NCBI GenBank assembly: GCA_003599815.1
Contig: QZJZ01000074.1
Location: 1-42,742 of the forward strand
Length of the DNA: 42,742 bases
Direction of reading: 5' to 3'
Source of the DNA: Candidatus Auribacter fodinae
GTDB taxonomy: Bacteria > Auribacterota > Auribacteria > Auribacterales > Auribacteraceae
Part shown: positions 1-10,800 of the stretch, piece by piece
Layout of the letters: the number at the start of each line of letters is the position of its first letter
Position numbering within the stretch: position 1 is the first letter of the stretch
Program-made: the position numbers and the translations under genes
The notes under the pieces: model-generated
Seen by the model: only the letters and a program-made list of their open reading frames with translations
The model's database searches: none
What the model was told of the DNA's origin: nothing

Positions 1-90
1 TATAACCATCTCAGACGGCATGGAGGATTGAATTATCTCACACCTTTTGATAAACTTATTTCTGTCACGGAAAAGTTACCTAATTACTGA
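1..90 (+). CDS. C-terminal end of a DDE transposase (IS3/IS481-like), cut by the window edge
   Basis: Frame 1 is open from the first base to a TGA at 88-90. Its 29 residues begin YNHLRRHGGLNYLTPFDKL, which resembles the YNxxRPHxxLxYxTPxE signature at the C-terminal end of the integrase core in IS3 and IS481 family transposases. The second arginine replaces the usual proline of RPH. The catalytic DDE residues lie outside the window, so neither family nor activity can be settled. The element ends close to the stop codon of the GH16-like gene on the other strand and does not interrupt it. Confidence 0.6.
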   Translation, partial: YNHLRRHGGLNYLTPFDKLISVTEKLPNY

Positions 91-125
91 GCATGAACAG
101 CTGTCCCCTTTTTACCTTTTTAGAT
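91..125 (+). mobile_element. Possible right end of the insertion sequence
   Basis: Just after the transposase stop lies GCTGTCCCCTTTTTACC (from position 100). TGTCCCC followed by a T-rich tract is a common kind of terminal inverted repeat in IS481-like elements. The left end is outside the window, so the inverted pair and any target duplication cannot be checked. The exact boundary is a guess. Confidence 0.3.
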
Positions 126-168
126 TCTTGTTAAACATACTTTATAACTAATCGTCAAGGACTCCCCC

Positions 169-3100
169 TCACTCATACTTCACTTTGTAGAAGCGGGACG
201 ACACAGAGCCGCTGGTGAGGTCTGTATAGAGGTAATCCGTAGTGACCGATATGCCAGTATCCAACAAATACCAGTTCGGTAAATCAGCCAGCGAATCTAT
301 GGCGTAAATACTTACTGTGGTTGATGATGTCGGCACATTATCGTACGGGTGCAGAGTCAGCACAGTCTGCGACAGGGCGTTTTTCCCGATATCCGTGATT
401 GCCGCCGGCTCAAACGATATCGCGCGCACAGCGGCAATATAATCGCCTTTGCCCTGCGGCGACGAGCCTGCCCACGTATTGTTCCAGTCCCCTGCCCAAT
501 GATTCAGGATTACCCTGCCCGGCTGGTCAGGGATACGCCCCGCAAACGCAAGCCCTTCGGAATCAATGGAATTTTCATTAACTACGGCTGGATTGCCGTG
601 TTTGTCATAGGCGAGCTGGCCGTCTATATAAAACGCTATTTCATCGGATTTCCACCGGAACTCGTAGATATGTTCCTCTTCGATATTATCGACAGGGCAA
701 CTGAACGTAACAAAATGGTCTCCGGCGTCCGTTACCTTCTTGCTGTGCACCGTGAAATCAGCGTACGACGTTGACTGCTCGCCGTTACGAGCCATTGACC
801 GCAGTTCCACGTCGATTTCCTGCAGTTCCGTTTCGCTTTCGCTCTGCCAGTAATGAAAGAACGCCATGATCGTGCCTTCCGGCAGTTCGGTTTTTGTCGG
901 CGACACCTTCATCGCCGCTTTGTATACGCCGTAATGATAATCAACTCTGGGCGTAACCAGTTCACTGCCAACGCCGGAATAGTCAAGTACCCGAAACATA
1001 AGGTCGCTGTTGTCTGCTATCCATACATTTGCAGGGATAACACCCGCGAACCGGAAAAACTTCACTACATGAAACTCAAACCCGCAGAAAGTAAGGGACC
1101 CGGCTACCGTTCGCGACGGCAGAGGCTTTAAATCGAACGCCTTGTTCCAGCCGTACTCATCGGTTTTCACGCGTCCGGCAATGGAAGCGGTGTCCACTTT
1201 AATTGCGTACCAGTATTCCTCAATATTCCCCGCAGTTTCGTTATCAGGTTCCGTCGGGCTGACGGATACGCTAAACAGCTGAGTATCGTTCGCCGGAACG
1301 ATCATGTCGTCCGTGGGGTTGACTGTGATATCAATGAACCGATCTTTTGTCCGGTCGAGAGCAAGCGTGACGGCGCATGTCCTGTCGTAATCCGAATCAT
1401 TGCGAACGGTTATGTTGAATATGAGCAGACGTCCCGGTTCAACAGGGCCGGCAGTGGCAGGGTTATGAACGGTATCTATATCCGCATAGCGTATTTCCAC
1501 CGATTCCACGTACGGCGCGGTATGTTGTGCAATATAGGTTGAGACGGATCCGGCGGTAACGCTGACCGACTCGATCGCGGCAAGCTCAATCGACGGAAAA
1601 ATCGTGTCATTATAGACATACGCTTCAGCGATATAATCACCCACAGGAACATTTTGCCAGCTTGCGGAACCCGCGGCATTCGCGATTTTTTTATCCAGAA
1701 AGGTATAATCCGGCGCAAAGACAAACCATTTCGCGGGAGCGGAACTGTCGTTGTCAATAATACTTGCGTTCAGCGTTACGTCGCCAAGGCGGACAACCGT
1801 CACGAGCCGTACGTCCGTTGCCTGCTCGGCAGGGACGTTATCGTCCGTCACTCTGAGCATAACAGCGTACAGCACCGGCATCATGCTTTCAGGCACAACC
1901 GCATCAATCACCGGATTAATGCTCTGGTAGTCAAAAGTGCCGTCGCTGTCAAGATCCCATTCATAGAGAACAATTTGCTTGCTTGCCGACTGATGGAACG
2001 ACCTGCCCGCGTCAAGAGTAAGTACCATGTCGCCGTTATCAGGATCGGTCAACGATGTATCAAACAGCGCGACAGGGCCGTTACCTATACGCGATTCAAT
2101 CTGAAACGCCGTAAGATACGCCGGACTGCTTTTGTCGTCGAGCGAGATATCCGGGCCGGTGGTATCGAGTATCGTCCCTTCGTTGTCCTTAACCAAGGCG
2201 AATATCCGGTAATCCCCTTCCGGCGCGTTAGCCGGGATGGTAAACGTAAAATTGGTGTATTCCGTTTCGCCAAGCCCGATATGCGAGCCGGCCGATTCGC
2301 CGCTTGACGCGCTGTCATATATTTTGCTTGCAGAAATGTTTGACCACGCAAATGTCGGGTCAAATACCTGTATATCCGTAACCGTTTCAACGACATTTCC
2401 GGTTTTTGCGGTTTTCAGTTTTACCGATACTGTATCACCCGGCTTGAACGAGGGCGAATCCACGCTGTCCAGTGTCAGTTCCACTTCAAGGGGCGTCTGG
2501 CTGTGCGGCTCGTTATCCGGCCCGACCCGGAAATTGTCTATGCTGACCGCGCCTCTTGCCACCCAGTCGTTCAGGATACCGGAGCCGTTTATTGTATCTT
2601 GGAGGAAAAGGATTTGAAACATTGATACATCACTGAAATCCGCTACTTTCCATGACCCTGTTTCAGTGTATACCAGATTGTTGATATTTATTGTTATAAC
2701 CGTACCTTTCGGAGCTGATGGCAATGAACGCAAATAGTCAGGATTATCAATGTACCATGCCGCATGAAACGGATAATTCTGCAACCGCCACGGCAGGTAA
2801 CCGTAATCTGTCCCCAGATCGGGATGCGAACTGCTGGCGAACGCCACAACAGATAAAACGTGAGGAATATCCGCTGTTATTCCCGTCGTTTTGAGATCAA
2901 ACGAGATGTAGGTATCCGCGCAATCCAAGGTTGGGGAAAATAGAGCCTTCTGGTTTATATAGAATGGGACGTAAGGATAAGATCCTTCGTAAGTAACTCC
3001 AAACGGCGAGTCAAAATAAATCTGAAGGAACCGATCAATATCTGATCCCATTATCCCCTGTCCTTTCAGTTCAAATCCACCACAATTAAACGAAACAGGC

Positions 3101-3456
3101 GACAGCGTTCCCGCGGGGTTTTCGCCCAACTCGTAGCTGTCAAAATTTTCCTCAAATACCTGATCGGCAACGGCATTCTTGTTTCTATCCTTTGTAGCCC
3201 AGCGCACGCCGTATTTCTCTTCGTAGAGAATACTTTCTATGACATTTGACGTGTCTATCAATCCGGGAGTATCCAGCCGCATGCGGGCAACGCACCGGTT
3301 CTGCTGGTCGCGGATAATCAGCCCTGTGTTGTCAGATTCAAGATATGCGGTAAATCCGGCTGAGGGAAAATCGGGTTCAGAAGACGCAATACACAGGGTA
3401 ATGTATTGTGACAGGGCGATTACCATTCCCCACACGACGATGTTTTTCAGTTTCAT
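169..3456 (-). CDS. Secreted multidomain protein with a C-terminal GH16-like glycosidase domain
   Basis: 1095 residues. A signal peptide covers about residues 1-25. It is followed by a beta-sandwich module (about 100-320) that also ends the 13336-17790 protein, an Ig-like segment (320-440), a PKD-type domain (450-560, with EWDLDSDGTFDY), further beta-sandwich linkers, and a GH16-like concanavalin fold at about 785-1020. That fold has the catalytic signature EIDVE (E880, D882, E884), a later FYIDG strand motif, and a tryptophan-rich final strand region. In family GH16 the first Glu is the nucleophile and the second the acid/base, so an endo-acting hydrolase or transglycosylase on a beta-glucan or galactan is inferred. 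The substrate cannot be read. The start has GGAGAAC seven bases upstream. The gene is divergent from the PEP-CTERM gene, and a transposase remnant sits beyond its stop. Confidence 0.75.
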   Translation of the reverse strand: MKLKNIVVWGMVIALSQYITLCIASSEPDFPSAGFTAYLESDNTGLIIRDQQNRCVARMRLDTPGLIDTSNVIESILYEEKYGVRWATKDRNKNAVADQVFEENFDSYELGENPAGTLSPVSFNCGGFELKGQGIMGSDIDRFLQIYFDSPFGVTYEGSYPYVPFYINQKALFSPTLDCADTYISFDLKTTGITADIPHVLSVVAFASSSHPDLGTDYGYLPWRLQNYPFHAAWYIDNPDYLRSLPSAPKGTVITININNLVYTETGSWKVADFSDVSMFQILFLQDTINGSGILNDWVARGAVSIDNFRVGPDNEPHSQTPLEVELTLDSVDSPSFKPGDTVSVKLKTAKTGNVVETVTDIQVFDPTFAWSNISASKIYDSASSGESAGSHIGLGETEYTNFTFTIPANAPEGDYRIFALVKDNEGTILDTTGPDISLDDKSSPAYLTAFQIESRIGNGPVALFDTSLTDPDNGDMVLTLDAGRSFHQSASKQIVLYEWDLDSDGTFDYQSINPVIDAVVPESMMPVLYAVMLRVTDDNVPAEQATDVRLVTVVRLGDVTLNASIIDNDSSAPAKWFVFAPDYTFLDKKIANAAGSASWQNVPVGDYIAEAYVYNDTIFPSIELAAIESVSVTAGSVSTYIAQHTAPYVESVEIRYADIDTVHNPATAGPVEPGRLLIFNITVRNDSDYDRTCAVTLALDRTKDRFIDITVNPTDDMIVPANDTQLFSVSVSPTEPDNETAGNIEEYWYAIKVDTASIAGRVKTDEYGWNKAFDLKPLPSRTVAGSLTFCGFEFHVVKFFRFAGVIPANVWIADNSDLMFRVLDYSGVGSELVTPRVDYHYGVYKAAMKVSPTKTELPEGTIMAFFHYWQSESETELQEIDVELRSMARNGEQSTSYADFTVHSKKVTDAGDHFVTFSCPVDNIEEEHIYEFRWKSDEIAFYIDGQLAYDKHGNPAVVNENSIDSEGLAFAGRIPDQPGRVILNHWAGDWNNTWAGSSPQGKGDYIAAVRAISFEPAAITDIGKNALSQTVLTLHPYDNVPTSSTTVSIYAIDSLADLPNWYLLDTGISVTTDYLYTDLTSGSVSSRFYKVKYE

Positions 3457-3481
3457 TTTTGTTCTCCATTGTTCAGGCTTT

Positions 3482-3487
3482 ATTATA
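3482..3487 (-). promoter_or_regulatory. Candidate -10 box for the GH16-like gene
   Basis: A perfect TATAAT on the minus strand lies about 26 bases upstream of the start at 3456. No convincing -35 is seen at the right distance, so this is only a candidate. Confidence 0.3.
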
Positions 3488-3644
3488 TAACTCTTTATTT
3501 CAAGTATTTATTTCATTATTTGACGAAACATGACGCTTCTGCAACAGCATCATGCTCATACAGACAGGATAATATCTTTTTTGTTCCACCATTTATTGAC
3601 AATGAAGCCGTCATGTATTTCTTAAACAAAATCAGTGCCGTCTC

Positions 3645-3672
3645 TTGAAAAGACGCGCACATGTGCTATATT
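3645..3672 (+). promoter_or_regulatory. Sigma-70-type promoter for the PEP-CTERM gene
   Basis: TTGAAA (3645-3650), a 16-bp spacer and TATATT (3667-3672) match the vegetative consensus well. The box lies about 57 bases upstream of the ATG at 3730, leaving a short leader. Within the 273-bp divergent intergenic region this is the best promoter on the plus strand. Confidence 0.5.
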
Positions 3673-3729
3673 TATAGTGTCATCACAATTATTTTATATT
3701 TAATCAGTTATACATAAGGACTTCCTTAT

Positions 3730-4590
3730 ATGAAGCGGATAATCAGTTCACTCTTCATCGTTTTGTTCTCGCTCGCGGCGGCCTCGTTCGCGGCGGAAAT
3801 AACTTTGTCAGAAAATTTCAGCGGGTACGCCACTGTCGCGGACATGGAAGCGAACGGATGGGATGTCAACGTGTATAACCATCGTTCCCAGACGCCATAT
3901 TACAATTATTCACTTTCGACAAACTCTTTCGCTATCACGGACATGTATTACGGAACCGAAGACTTTAAATATGGCGCCGGCAGAATACTTCTTCAGGCAG
4001 ATTACAGATTGCCTGCGGCAATAGACGGCAATTTCTCGCTTTCAATGGATTTGTCATGGCTTGCGCCAAGCAACGCGAACAAACAGGAAATGTGGCTAAT
4101 GTTTCTCAGTCCCAACGGCGGGCATATTACCGGAGCGCAGTATCACGATTCATCCGCGACCTCTCAGGGGTTGCTGTACAGCCGCTTTTACAACCTTGGT
4201 TCCACCCCCGCGACATACACAGAAAATGCAACAAACTGGGGTGTCGCCACAGGGAACGGCGCGGCTACAATGACGATAACCCGTGAAAACGGCATTTTAA
4301 CTGTGCGCAATGAACTGACCGAAGCGAACGGATCACCTGTCGGGAGCAATCCCCCGGCCGCTCAAGTGTCGACAAGCACCTATGCCAGTCAGGATTTTCA
4401 GATCATAACCATCTTTTTTGATGCATATGAAGGCTCTACAATGGGCGATATGTTCGTGCATAACGTCGAGTTTACCGGCGAGTCCAGCACATACCAGCCG
4501 CCTGTCGCCGTACCTGAACCGGCTTCGGTAATTCTCCTGCTCTTAGCGTGTGCTTCCAATTTTGTGCGAAAACTGTCTGGAAAACGATAA
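3730..4590 (+). CDS. PEP-CTERM sorting-domain secreted protein
   Basis: 286 residues. The N-terminus is a typical signal peptide (a KR pair, a hydrophobic stretch, cleavage near SFAAE). The C-terminus is the tripartite PEP-CTERM signal: the VPEPAS motif, a hydrophobic helix (VILLLLACASNFV), then the basic tail RKLSGKR. Such proteins are exported, processed at the PEP motif by an exosortase, and delivered to the surface or extracellular matrix. The mature part is rich in Ser, Thr, Asn and Tyr, looks all-beta, and shows no catalytic motif I recognise. It may be a glycan-binding or matrix protein. The start follows AAGGA with nine bases between. No exosortase gene is in the window, so it must be elsewhere. 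Confidence 0.8.
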   Translation: MKRIISSLFIVLFSLAAASFAAEITLSENFSGYATVADMEANGWDVNVYNHRSQTPYYNYSLSTNSFAITDMYYGTEDFKYGAGRILLQADYRLPAAIDGNFSLSMDLSWLAPSNANKQEMWLMFLSPNGGHITGAQYHDSSATSQGLLYSRFYNLGSTPATYTENATNWGVATGNGAATMTITRENGILTVRNELTEANGSPVGSNPPAAQVSTSTYASQDFQIITIFFDAYEGSTMGDMFVHNVEFTGESSTYQPPVAVPEPASVILLLLACASNFVRKLSGKR

Positions 4591-4763
4591 TTGGCATCAC
4601 TGATTATCTGACAATTGTTTCTTATCAGCAAAAAAAACTTACACTGCTCCTTTTCAGTACCTGTATTTCGCTATCGCCGAAATCCCTGCAATTCAGTATA
4701 AAAAAGACCAGAATCATAGCAGTATTCTCAGGGAAATTGATTTATTAGAAACACATTATGGTG

Positions 4764-4774
4764 TATAATATAAT
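4764..4774 (+). promoter_or_regulatory. Overlapping TATAAT boxes upstream of the giant GS-fusion gene
   Basis: Two perfect TATAAT hexamers overlap at 4764-4769 and 4769-4774, about 60 bases before the ATG at 4833. A TTGATT at 4737-4742 is slightly too far for an ideal -35. The remaining gap from 4591 is AT-rich and shows no clear terminator or gene. Confidence 0.4.
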
Positions 4775-4832
4775 GTATGATTATTGATATTTGATTTATT
4801 TAACATACGTACAATTTAAAGGGAGACACAAC

Positions 4833-7800
4833 ATGATTTCTTTACGGCCCAAATTAATTACTGTTGTTGTTGCGCTACTGCTCATTGCCCCTGTTTCAGG
4901 CAACGGGCAAAACACCCGGGATACCATTTCCATCCCCCTGACAACCGGTACCATAGATAAAAGCTACAAGGGTGGTTCCGATGTAGAGGTTATACTCATT
5001 CAGGACGCGCATTGCGTGTATGATGTACAGGCAAATATCGCCGAAATACTCGCGGTGCTTCACAAGGATTATAACATCGACTTTATCGCCATGGAAGGTG
5101 TCACCGATAAAATCAGTACAGACCGTTTTCAGTCTTTTCCGCTCAAAGACACGCGCTCTTTTGTTAGCGATTTATTTACAAAAAAAGGACTTATCTCTGG
5201 CGCGGAACATTACTCTATCACCAGTGATTACCCTGTTGTAATCTGGGGTATTGACGATCCTGAGCTGTACCGCAAAAACCTGAACGCGTATACCGGCTTT
5301 CTGGCGATCAAAGATCAGGCGTCCATTATTATCGATTCGCTCGCGGCATCAATGGCAGTGCTGGGGCAAAACCTGTATACAAAGGAATACATCGAATTTC
5401 AGGCTCACGCTGACCAGTACGCCGAGGGCGTTACCGCCGAATCACTGCAAAACTATATCGAAATGCTTGAGCAGTATGCCGAAAAATATTCTATCGCCAC
5501 CACTGAATTAAACAATTTCAACAGCTACCTGACATTTTTCAGAACGGAAAAGGATATCGATTTCATGCTGGTGGAGAACCAATTCAGCGAAGTCTATACC
5601 GCATTGCTTTCCGTTCTCACAAACGATGAGCAGGAATCGCTCAGGAAAAAAGATCTCTACTTTAAACTGAATTCCATTTCCCAGCACGACTATTACACCT
5701 GCATCGGCGAGCTTGCCGCCAATCATCCTGAACTGGCTTTATCAGATTACCCTGAACTGGCAAAATATATAGATAACCTGAAATTATACGCTTCATTAAA
5801 TTCAACTGCGGTAATGAAAGAGTGCTCGCATCTTGAAGAAAGCATCGCCGGCGCATTATGTACTGACCCCGTTCAAAAGCAGTGCCGCCAGTTCACACGG
5901 ACCGTATCTGTTCTGGAACGGTTTATAGATTTACAGCCGTCGCGCGACGACATATCTTTTGCTCATTCAAACTCAGAGTATTTTAACGTGCAAGCGCTTG
6001 CTGAATTCGTTAATACGCATCCCGTTTTAAACAAACTAAACGATAATGACGCTGGTATCCTCTCCCGCATGTTCGCCTGTTTCTCCGACTTTTACACTAC
6101 TGCCGAACAGCGCGATACAATTCTCGTCCAGAACTTTTTGGCAAAAATGAATGAGCAGGGCGCTAAAACCGGTATCCTTATCGCCGGCGGATACCACAGC
6201 GAAGGTATAGCGAACCACCTGCGCGAACAAAATATCAGCCACACGGTTATTATGCCGGCAATATCGGAGAATCCTCAGGAATCGCCGTACCTTGAATTAC
6301 TGACAGGATCGTCAGCACTGCAAATGCTGTTTGCCGACGCATCTGCGAGCACACTGGCTCTGGCGTCATGGATGGCTGAGACGCCCATAGTCAACGCTGA
6401 ACGCAAACAGCAGTTAGGGACACTGCTCCAGTCATTTTTTATAGGCAACGCCATTAAAGAACTATCCTACTCAGACGCAGAATTCTTTCAGGCAGGGATG
6501 GAAGGAGCGCTTGCCAAAGCAGAAGAACTCCTCGGCACATGGCAAACCAAAAACGCGCCTTCAATTAAAATAACGGAAATAAACAAAATAGGAACCGTCT
6601 TGTTCGTTGTAGTTTCCATAAACGACACTCCGGTAGTGTTCACTTATTATAATACGCTGGATTTTAATGTAAACCTCATCCTCCCTACAAAACGCCGCCC
6701 GCTTGACAGTTTTACGGATGATCAGGTCGTTCAGGAAATCCATACCTACTCTGCATATCAATCCTTCATTAAAAACGCGCCTCAGATTCCTGATACGCTC
6801 CCGAGCAACAAACCTGCGTTGAGCGTGCGATTAGACCAGTCAGGACGCTATACAGTTCGCCTGAGCAACAGGGAAATAAATCACATGGTGAACAACGAAG
6901 CCGTAGTGACTATGATAAGCGATATAGCCCGGACTATCCCGAACCGCGATATAAAAACGCGCCTTGAGAATCTTATTGCACAGGGACAGACAAGAAAGTT
7001 CCTTCTTGAGTTTTTTGATTATTACGGAAAAACCATTGCGTCAATGGCAGAACTTCTTTTCAGCAAATACGAAGGTGTTGACGACAGGCTCTGGATTCAA
7101 CTCGGATTGAACGGCGCTCAACTCACATCAATCGACACTACGGCGCATAAAGTGATGATCGACGTAAACGCCCTGCGCAGTACCGGACTGCTCTTCGCAC
7201 AGATAGAACACGGGTTCCTTTTCAATGTGTACGAACCGCATGTGGAACGCGCATTGCGCACACTTGAAATGAGCGACGACGAAATCGAGCGGTACAAGTT
7301 CGCTGTCAGCGAATTTTTCGTCACTCTGAAACTGCTCAAGCGATATCAGAGTTACGGGATGGACAGGGTTCTCGGCGACCAGACATATCGCACCATGCTC
7401 TCTCTGGTTGGCACCCCTTTTGTCAGCTATAATGAGATTACTCTTGCGGAAAGTACTGATGAAGAACGGTTTTTAGGCGCTATCGAACTGATTAAAAAAC
7501 GGTACCCGACCCACGGGGATGTTATCTCTGCTCTCGAAGGGGAAAACCAGTACCTGCTTCGTGATATTCAATTCAAACTACAGCAATCTCTGGAAGAAGA
7601 ACAAGGCGAATTTGAGTTTGTCGAACGCAGTTTGCCGGAAACGGTCAGTATCCCTGTTCCAAAAACTATTGATGACGCCGCCGAACAACTAAAAAAACAT
7701 AATGTAGAATTCCTTGAAATCAAGTTCCTCGATCCGAAAGGCGGACGGCGCGGCGTGCTCGCCCCGATAGGAGAAGTAAACGATTTTCTGGAAAACGGCA

Positions 7801-10800
7801 TCGGATTTGACGGGTCATCCATTCCCGGTTTCGGCTTCATTTCAGCCAGCGATATGGTAGCGCGCCTTGATCCGACCCGTCTGAAAATATACAAAGCAAA
7901 ACCGGGTGAACCGATCAAGGCGTCAATCTGGGCCGTGCCTATGGCGCCGGAAAAGAATAAACAGCGCACATTGCAGAACCCGCCTGTATTCCGTAAAAAT
8001 ATACCTGTCGCCAAAACCAAAGAAGACGTCTTACAGCAGATGACAGAAAAAGGGATAAAGTCCGCACGGTTGGCAATAGTGGATTCTACCGGACACCTGA
8101 AATATGTTACTGTGCCGCTGTCAGAATTACAACAAGACGGCATCTGGCAAAAAGGAATCAGCCTGCCCTTGGAAACACGCCAGTCACTGGCAACCATGGA
8201 AGCCACTGATGATTTACGCGCCGTTCCTGATCCAACCACAATGCGCATTATCGACTGGCATGACGGCAGTGTCCCTGAACTGTTTATGTACGTTGACCTC
8301 ATCAATAAAAACGGAGCTCCGTTTGAAGGCGACTTCCGCAACGTGCTGAAAAATGTTGTAACCCGTGCCGCGGCACAGGATCTTGAACCTATCGTAGCGC
8401 CGGAACCGGAATTTTTCCTGTTGGACAAAAACGGCAATCTTATTGATAACAAAGCGTATTATGCTGATCTGGAAGGTATTGCACCTGCTATAAGAAAAAC
8501 TCTGCAGGATATTATGACCGCAACACAAAGCATCGGTGTCAGGGTTCGCTACGCGCATCACGAGGTTGCACCGGGGCAATACGAAATACCGATGGACCGC
8601 GGCAACGCTCTTGGAATCGCTGACGATATTATGCTGTATAAAGAAATTGTGCGCCGCGCGGCTCAACGAAACGGATTAAAGTCAACATTCAGAGCAAAAG
8701 TTCGGCCTGACATCAATGGAAGCGGCATGCATGTTCACCAGTCTCTGCGCCGCATCAGCACCGGGGAAAATGTCTTTTCAGATCAGAACGACCCGATGCG
8801 TTTGTCTCAAACAGCAAAAAGCTATTCCGAAGGATTAATGCAGCACGCCCGAGAAATTTCCGCATTGACTAATCAACACGCTAATTCATATGAACGTTTA
8901 ACACCGGGATTCGAGGCGCCTATCGCTATCGCGTGGGGATTACGAAACCGCTCAGCGCTGGTACGCGTCCCCGGATGGCCGGATGAGTCAAAAGGTGCCG
9001 CTCGCGTAGAGTACCGCGGGCCGGATCCGATGGGTACCACACATCTGACCTTTGCCGCCATTATCGCCGCAGGGCTGGACGGCGTGGAAAAGAATCTGCA
9101 GGTACGCCCGGCTGTCACCGGCAACATTTATAAACTCAACTCACAGGAACGTGAAGCGCAAGGCATTACGTCACTGCCTACCAGTATGGAAGAAGCTGTT
9201 GACAGCCTTGAAGACAGCGAATTCGTCGCTTCTTTCCTGCCGGAAGGCGTACAAAAGTTTCTTGCCTATCGCGGACGTAAACTGAAAGAAAAAGTGATCG
9301 ATACGGGGACCATAGCGTCTATCGAAGACGCGGCTCAAGCCATGTCGAAAAACAAGATCGCATTTGTCGAAGTAAAATTTGTCGATCCGAAAAATAATGT
9401 GCACAGCGTTCTCGCTCCAGCCACTTTTGTTAAAAGCCTGCTGGAAGACGGTGTCGGCTTCGACGGGTCGTCTATTCCCGGCTACGGCGGAATTTCAGCC
9501 AGCGACATGTCGCTCAGGATCGATCCTGCGACCTTACGCGTTTTCGAAGGACAGAACGGCAATCCTAACCACGCTGAAATATGGGGTGTACCAATGGATC
9601 CGGCGGAAAATACGCCGCGTGAACTCGCATATCAGGTACAAAAATTCCAGAAAAGAGAAATACCGGCATCCAAAGACGACGTAATCCGTAATCTTGAGGA
9701 AAAAGGGATTACCGAAGTCCAGTTTGCCATACCGGATCATTCCGGCACGCTTCAGTTCCAGACTATCAGTCTTGAAGCGCTCAAAACCGGTACGATCTTT
9801 GAAAATGGTTTTGAAATTGATGAAAAGTTAGGACGGTTACTCCCGACAAACAAAAGCACCGCAGGCTTCAAAGCTGTGCCTGATATATCGTCTCTGAGAA
9901 TTCTCGACTTACAGGACGGCTCACCGCTCGAAGCTATTATGTACGTGGACATGATGCGGCCGGACGGAACGCCGTTCGGCGATTTCCGCCAACAGCTCAA
10001 ACGCCTTGAAGCAGAAGCGCGCGACAAGTTTAACGCAGAACCGCTGATGGCTCCTGAACCGGAATTCTTTATTCTGAAACCGAACGGCGCTTTGGTCGAT
10101 GACTTCGGGTACTATGACGAGATAGGCGGAATGAGCGAAGAAATATATAATGCGATGAGCGAAATACTCCTTGCGTCACAAAGTGTTGGAATCGACACCA
10201 GATACGTTCACCATGAAGTCGCGCCGGCACAGTTCGAGATTCCGGTCGGAGTGGCGACCGCTGTTGAAGCGGCGGATAACACCATGCTCTTTAAATGGCT
10301 GGCACAACGAATAGCGCAAAAATATGGAATGCAGGCATCTTTTAACCCCAAAGTGACGCCGGAGGAAAACGGAAGCGGCATGCATGTTCATCAGTCGTTA
10401 CGCGACATTACCACCGGCAAAAACCTGTTCAGCAACACTGAAGATGAAACTGGTTTATCCGATCTGGCAAAAGCGTATGTCGGCGGCATAATGCATAATA
10501 TTCGCGAAATAACGGCTTTAACAAACCAGACAAAAGACTCGTATAAACGACTGGTGCCGGGCTTTGAAGCGCCTATCGCCGTCGCGTGGGGCATGAAAAA
10601 CCGGTCTGCAATCATTCGTATTCCCGGATGGGCTGATCCGCGCCTCGCCCGCATAGAAGTCCGCTCTCCTGACCCGCACGGCAACGTGCATCAGGTATTT
10701 GCCGCGCTTCTTGCCGCGGGGTTACAGGGCGTTGAACAAAACATTCAGCCGCCAAAACGAATTACGTCTAATGATTACGCCGGAGGCAACATTTACCGCA

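Noticed and set aside
1654-2307. Plus-strand open frame inside the GH16-like gene
   Set aside because: It is a composition shadow rich in Arg, without a domain, signal peptide or ribosome-binding site.
4591-4650. Terminator after the PEP-CTERM gene
   Set aside because: The CTGAT/ATCAG pairing is short and is followed by A, not T, on the coding strand.
4791-4832. TTG start 42 bases upstream for the giant protein
   Set aside because: It lacks a ribosome-binding site and would place 14 residues before the signal peptide; AAAGGGAG supports the ATG at 4833.
7568-8452. Long minus-strand open frame opposite GS unit 1
   Set aside because: It has no ribosome-binding site or recognisable domain and mirrors the strongly conserved GS frame; similar antisense frames appear opposite units 2 and 3.
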